This document shows, piece after piece, positions 55,727 to 58,048 of a stretch of DNA of 58,048 nt. The stretch comes from Borrelia parkeri. GTDB taxonomy: Bacteria > Spirochaetota > Spirochaetia > Borreliales > Borreliaceae. A model generated the notes under the pieces. The model ran no database searches and was not told the DNA's origin. It worked only from the letters and a program-made list of their open reading frames with translations. Made by a program: the position numbers and the translations under genes. The stretch covers positions 1-58,048 of the forward strand of contig NZ_CP073174.1 in assembly GCF_023035815.1 (NCBI RefSeq). The letters run 5' to 3'. The stretch's first letter is position 1, and each line of letters opens with the position of its first letter.

Positions 55727-56779
55727 ATGAAAAGAATTACTTTTTGTGCATTATTAATGACTTTATTTTTACTTTTTGGTTGTGGCAGTGGACAACAGGC
55801 TGCAAACTCAGGTAGTCCTGGAACAGCAGGAGGCGATAAACAAGGCGTTGGAAGTTTAAGTGAAGTAATTGCAAGCTCAAGACAATTATTTTTGGATGCT
55901 TTTGTTTCTTTTGGAAATTTACTAAAAGAAGCATTTGGTCTTACTGCAGATACAACTAAAAAAGCAGTAGGAGAACGATTGGGTAAGGTTGGTGATGCAG
56001 TGAAAATAGCTAAAGATAAGTTAGAAGAGCTAAAGGGAAATGAGCAGTTTAATTTAATAAAAGATAAAGCTGAAAGTACAATTAATAAGGCAATTGATAC
56101 TTTGGGAAAGATAGTTGAAGGAAAAAATAAAATTAAGGAAGCCTCAAAGGATGCTGGTGGTAAAATTGCTAATGCTACTGCTGATGGTGAGGATGCAGCA
56201 CCAGCAAATACAGCAAGCGTTAAGGGTCTTGTTGAAGGGATTAGTATGATCTATGAGGCAGCAAAGGAAGTTGGTGTTGATCTAAAAGGAAATGCTAATA
56301 AGCAGATTGAGGATTCTAAAGAAGTTGGAAATTTATTTAATGCTACTGCTAATGTTACTGATGCCAAGGCACTAAGCGGAGCTAGTAAAGCAGTAATTGC
56401 AGCTAGTGGTGCAGATATATTAGCAGCAATTGAAGCAGTTAAGGATACAAGTAAACCTGCTGGCCAAATTACTGCTGCAACAAATGCTTTTGAAATTGCA
56501 ATTGCTAATAAGAGTAACGGGAATGCTACTCATGTTCAAACAAATGCATCAGCAATAGCAGCAGGTTTAGCATTGAGAGCAATGGCTAAAGATGGTAAAT
56601 TGGCAACCAAGGCTAATGATGCACCAAAAGAAGGAATAAATGCAGTATTAATAGGAGTAGTTGGTAAAACTGTAAATGAGATAGTATCTATTGTAAGAAG
56701 AACAGTTGATAAATGTTTAAAAGATGTTGATGATTGCATAAAAGAAGATTCCAGTAGTGTAGTAAAACCTACAAATTAA
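55727..56779 (+). CDS. vlp: Variable large protein, class D, outermost right
   Basis: A 350-residue Vlp lipoprotein, twin of the outermost left gene, with FC leader and lipobox LLFGC. After an N-terminal Gly/Ser-rich stretch (ANSGSPGTAGGDKQGVG) the sequence SLSEVIASSRQLFLDAFVSF and the class D body follow, nearly identical to the left gene to about residue 130, then more variable. The last 47 codons (from AVLIGVVGKTVNEIVS to SVVKPTN) lie in the terminal inverted repeat. It reads outward to the telomere about 1.27 kb away. Confidence 0.93.
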   Translation: MKRITFCALLMTLFLLFGCGSGQQAANSGSPGTAGGDKQGVGSLSEVIASSRQLFLDAFVSFGNLLKEAFGLTADTTKKAVGERLGKVGDAVKIAKDKLEELKGNEQFNLIKDKAESTINKAIDTLGKIVEGKNKIKEASKDAGGKIANATADGEDAAPANTASVKGLVEGISMIYEAAKEVGVDLKGNANKQIEDSKEVGNLFNATANVTDAKALSGASKAVIAASGADILAAIEAVKDTSKPAGQITAATNAFEIAIANKSNGNATHVQTNASAIAAGLALRAMAKDGKLATKANDAPKEGINAVLIGVVGKTVNEIVSIVRRTVDKCLKDVDDCIKEDSSSVVKPTN

Positions 56780-56814
56780 TATAGTGTGGTTATTCATTGG
56801 AATAAGTTTTTACA

Positions 56815-56873
56815 AGCAGGAATTCCTGCTTTTTTATCTAAATACTCAGTATCTTTAGTGATACTGAGTATGA
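56815..56873. terminator. Bidirectional double hairpin between convergent genes (right)
   Basis: Palindrome AGCAGGAATTCCTGCT followed by TTTTTT (terminator of the vlp), then the 12-bp-arm hairpin ATACTCAGTATC..GATACTGAGTAT. Confidence 0.75.
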
Positions 56874-57055
56874 AGTTAGTTTTTACTAATTGATATTAAG
56901 CTAGGGGGTCGAAAAAATTTTTTTAGGTTTTCATTACAATAGTACAAGCAATATATTATTATCAATTTGTACATAGTTGCTGCTGAGTGAACAAATTTAT
57001 TTTCTTTTATGTATTTTTTTTAAAGAGATGTCACAAAAATGTACAATGTATAATT

Positions 57056-57816
57056 ACAAAAATATATGAGATAATAGTAGTTTTTGCAATCTATTAGTAG
57101 ATTTATAAGGTATACCAAGTTGTTTGAGGTGTAGATTAATATAAGATTTGAGGGTATGTAGGTTTTTGTTTGATGTTTGATCAAGGAAGAAAGATTCAAC
57201 CAGAGAAGCAATAGTAGAGAGAGTTTTATTAGTATGGTTTTTAAATAGAATCTAGGTTATTTTTATTAAGTTTTAGTCTGTTAAAAGACTTAATATAGTT
57301 TATTTTTTCGTATAAGTCTAGTATACAAGGTTGATTATCTAATAGGATATTGAGATGAGTATTATTGTAATAGATATTATTGAAGGTAATTTTAGACTTA
57401 GCAATCAAAGAGTAGATAGAAATTATATGTTTTGTAGTGATAGAGAAGTTGAATATATTTTTAGCGATGTAGTTAATTTTGTATGCATGAATAGAAGATA
57501 AAATATTTTTATTTAAATTTTTAATAATGGAAGTAGCAATAACATTGGGTTCGAGTAAAGAATATTGTTGAAACTGTAGACCATTACTTAATGTATAAGT
57601 AATAATATTGTTATTAAAAGTATAAAATATTTTGATAAAAGGATCTTTTAGATGTGTTAAAGGTATGCCGGAAGCCATAATAATGCCGAGTAAATTGTGA
57701 ATAGTGCTAGAAGAGAGAATAAGATAATTACTAATGAGAATAAATTCATCAGGATTAATTTTATGAATAGGGATATAAGGTATATTATTAGTAAATAAAT
57801 TTTTTAGAGAGAACAT
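57056..57816 (-). pseudogene. Subtelomeric unknown gene, right copy with frameshift
   Basis: Same gene as 214-975. The first 187 codons are identical, then one inserted T (CCTAGATTCTATTT against CCTAGATCTATTT, near 57250) ends the frame after LDSI. The remaining 66 codons continue in another frame down to about 57056. So only the left copy would give the full 253-residue product, unless this is a sequencing or assembly error within the inverted repeat. It reads inward. Confidence 0.7.
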
Positions 57817-57931
57817 ATATATATAAATATAATACTATTAATCTAGCAAAGAGGGAGGTAACTATATATTTTTTTAAAGCAACTATTGAGTTTTTTATGC
57901 AAACTATTAATTTTGTATAAAAAGGTAAATT

Positions 57932-58006
57932 AAACTTATGAGTTTTTTGTGTAAACTATTAATTTTTAGTAGCAAACTTATGAGTTATATGTGGAAACTT
58001 ATGAGT
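57932..58006. repeat. Subtelomeric 12-bp direct repeats (right)
   Basis: Mirror of 25-99: three copies of AAACTTATGAGT (complement of ACTCATAAGTTT). Confidence 0.8.
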
Positions 58007-58022
58007 TATATAAATGGATAAA

Positions 58023-58048
58023 CATTCTATACTATTAACAAATTATAA
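58023..58048. other. Telomere tip (hairpin end) sequence
   Basis: Read from the end inward: TTATAATTTGTTAATAGTAT. This fits Borrelia telomere boxes, a TATAAT box at the tip and a TAGTATA box about 14 bases in, the site cut by the telomere resolvase ResT. The left end of the window begins inside the matching position and lacks the last 18 bases. Confidence 0.75.

Larger units (their letters stand above)
56639..58030. repeat. Right terminal inverted repeat
   Basis: Inverted copy of 1-1390, starting within the class D vlp and ending 18 bases before the end of the window. Two single-base insertions relative to the left copy were found. Confidence 0.95.

Noticed and set aside
55600..55727. Expression-site promoter in front of the outermost vlp
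   Set aside because: Only the previous cassette's hairpin and a short AT-rich gap precede the RBS block; no paired -35/-10 elements could be made out.
1..58048. tRNA, rRNA or insertion sequence
   Set aside because: No cloverleaf, rRNA motif or transposase-like frame was recognised; inverted repeats here are telomeric, cassette-related or hairpins.

Overview
The window looks like an essentially complete linear plasmid of a relapsing-fever Borrelia. DNA is very AT-rich. The two ends are inverted copies of each other (about 1.39 kb), and the right end carries a Borrelia-type telomere sequence. The plasmid has a Borrelia plasmid-maintenance locus (PF57/62, PF50, PF32, PF49) near its middle and is otherwise packed with variable major protein genes: 26 vlp loci (intact, truncated or decayed) and 3 vsp genes, interspersed with 10 bdr genes.

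Layout. 1-1390: left terminal inverted repeat with a subtelomeric gene of unknown function pointing inward. 1250-25650: left antigen arm, every gene on the minus strand, reading toward the left telomere. 25650-40900: core with mlp remnants, an MFS transporter, phage (cp32-like) debris, the replication/partition locus (29.9-32.5 kb), a cp26-like chitobiose PTS module with a MupG/DUF871 protein (33.2-36.4 kb), a broken DNA methyltransferase, a coiled-coil lipoprotein and a decayed vlp. 41107-56779: right antigen arm, every gene on the plus strand, reading toward the right telomere. 56639-58048: right terminal inverted repeat and telomere. The archive is therefore roughly mirror-symmetric around a central origin, with antigen genes co-directional with presumed replication.

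I label vlp genes by N-terminal motif (my own labels, not mapped to the published alpha-delta families): class A ([19 protein letters not shown]), class B ([21 protein letters not shown]), class C (ENAFYSFLELLSDTLGFTAK), class D (QLFLDAFVSFGNLLKEAFGL) and class E ([20 protein letters not shown]). Intact vlp and vsp genes share one lipoprotein leader (MKRIT(FC/LS)[12 protein letters not shown], Cys19). They also share a ribosome-binding block AAGGAGGCACGTGATAATG; the start is taken as the ATG of MKRIT, because one vsp has GTAATAATG, which excludes the upstream GTG. Class A and B genes end in a shared 3' block: AAATAAAGTCATT, then a GGAAAAC..GTTTTCC hairpin. I see no convincing promoter in front of any vlp or vsp, so they are probably silent donors for an expression site elsewhere (inference from known relapsing-fever biology). 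The bdr genes do have a conserved TATAAT box and are probably transcribed.

The most interesting structure is the recombination architecture. A 13-bp word, AATGACTTTATTT, lies in every complete vlp/vsp leader and, inverted, in the 3' block, so most cassettes are bracketed by inverted repeats; several broken cassettes are cut at or next to this word. One vlp is a clear class A/B mosaic. Every bdr is preceded by a shrinking remnant of a phage terminase large subunit, so the bdr units appear to be prophage fragments spread among the antigen genes.
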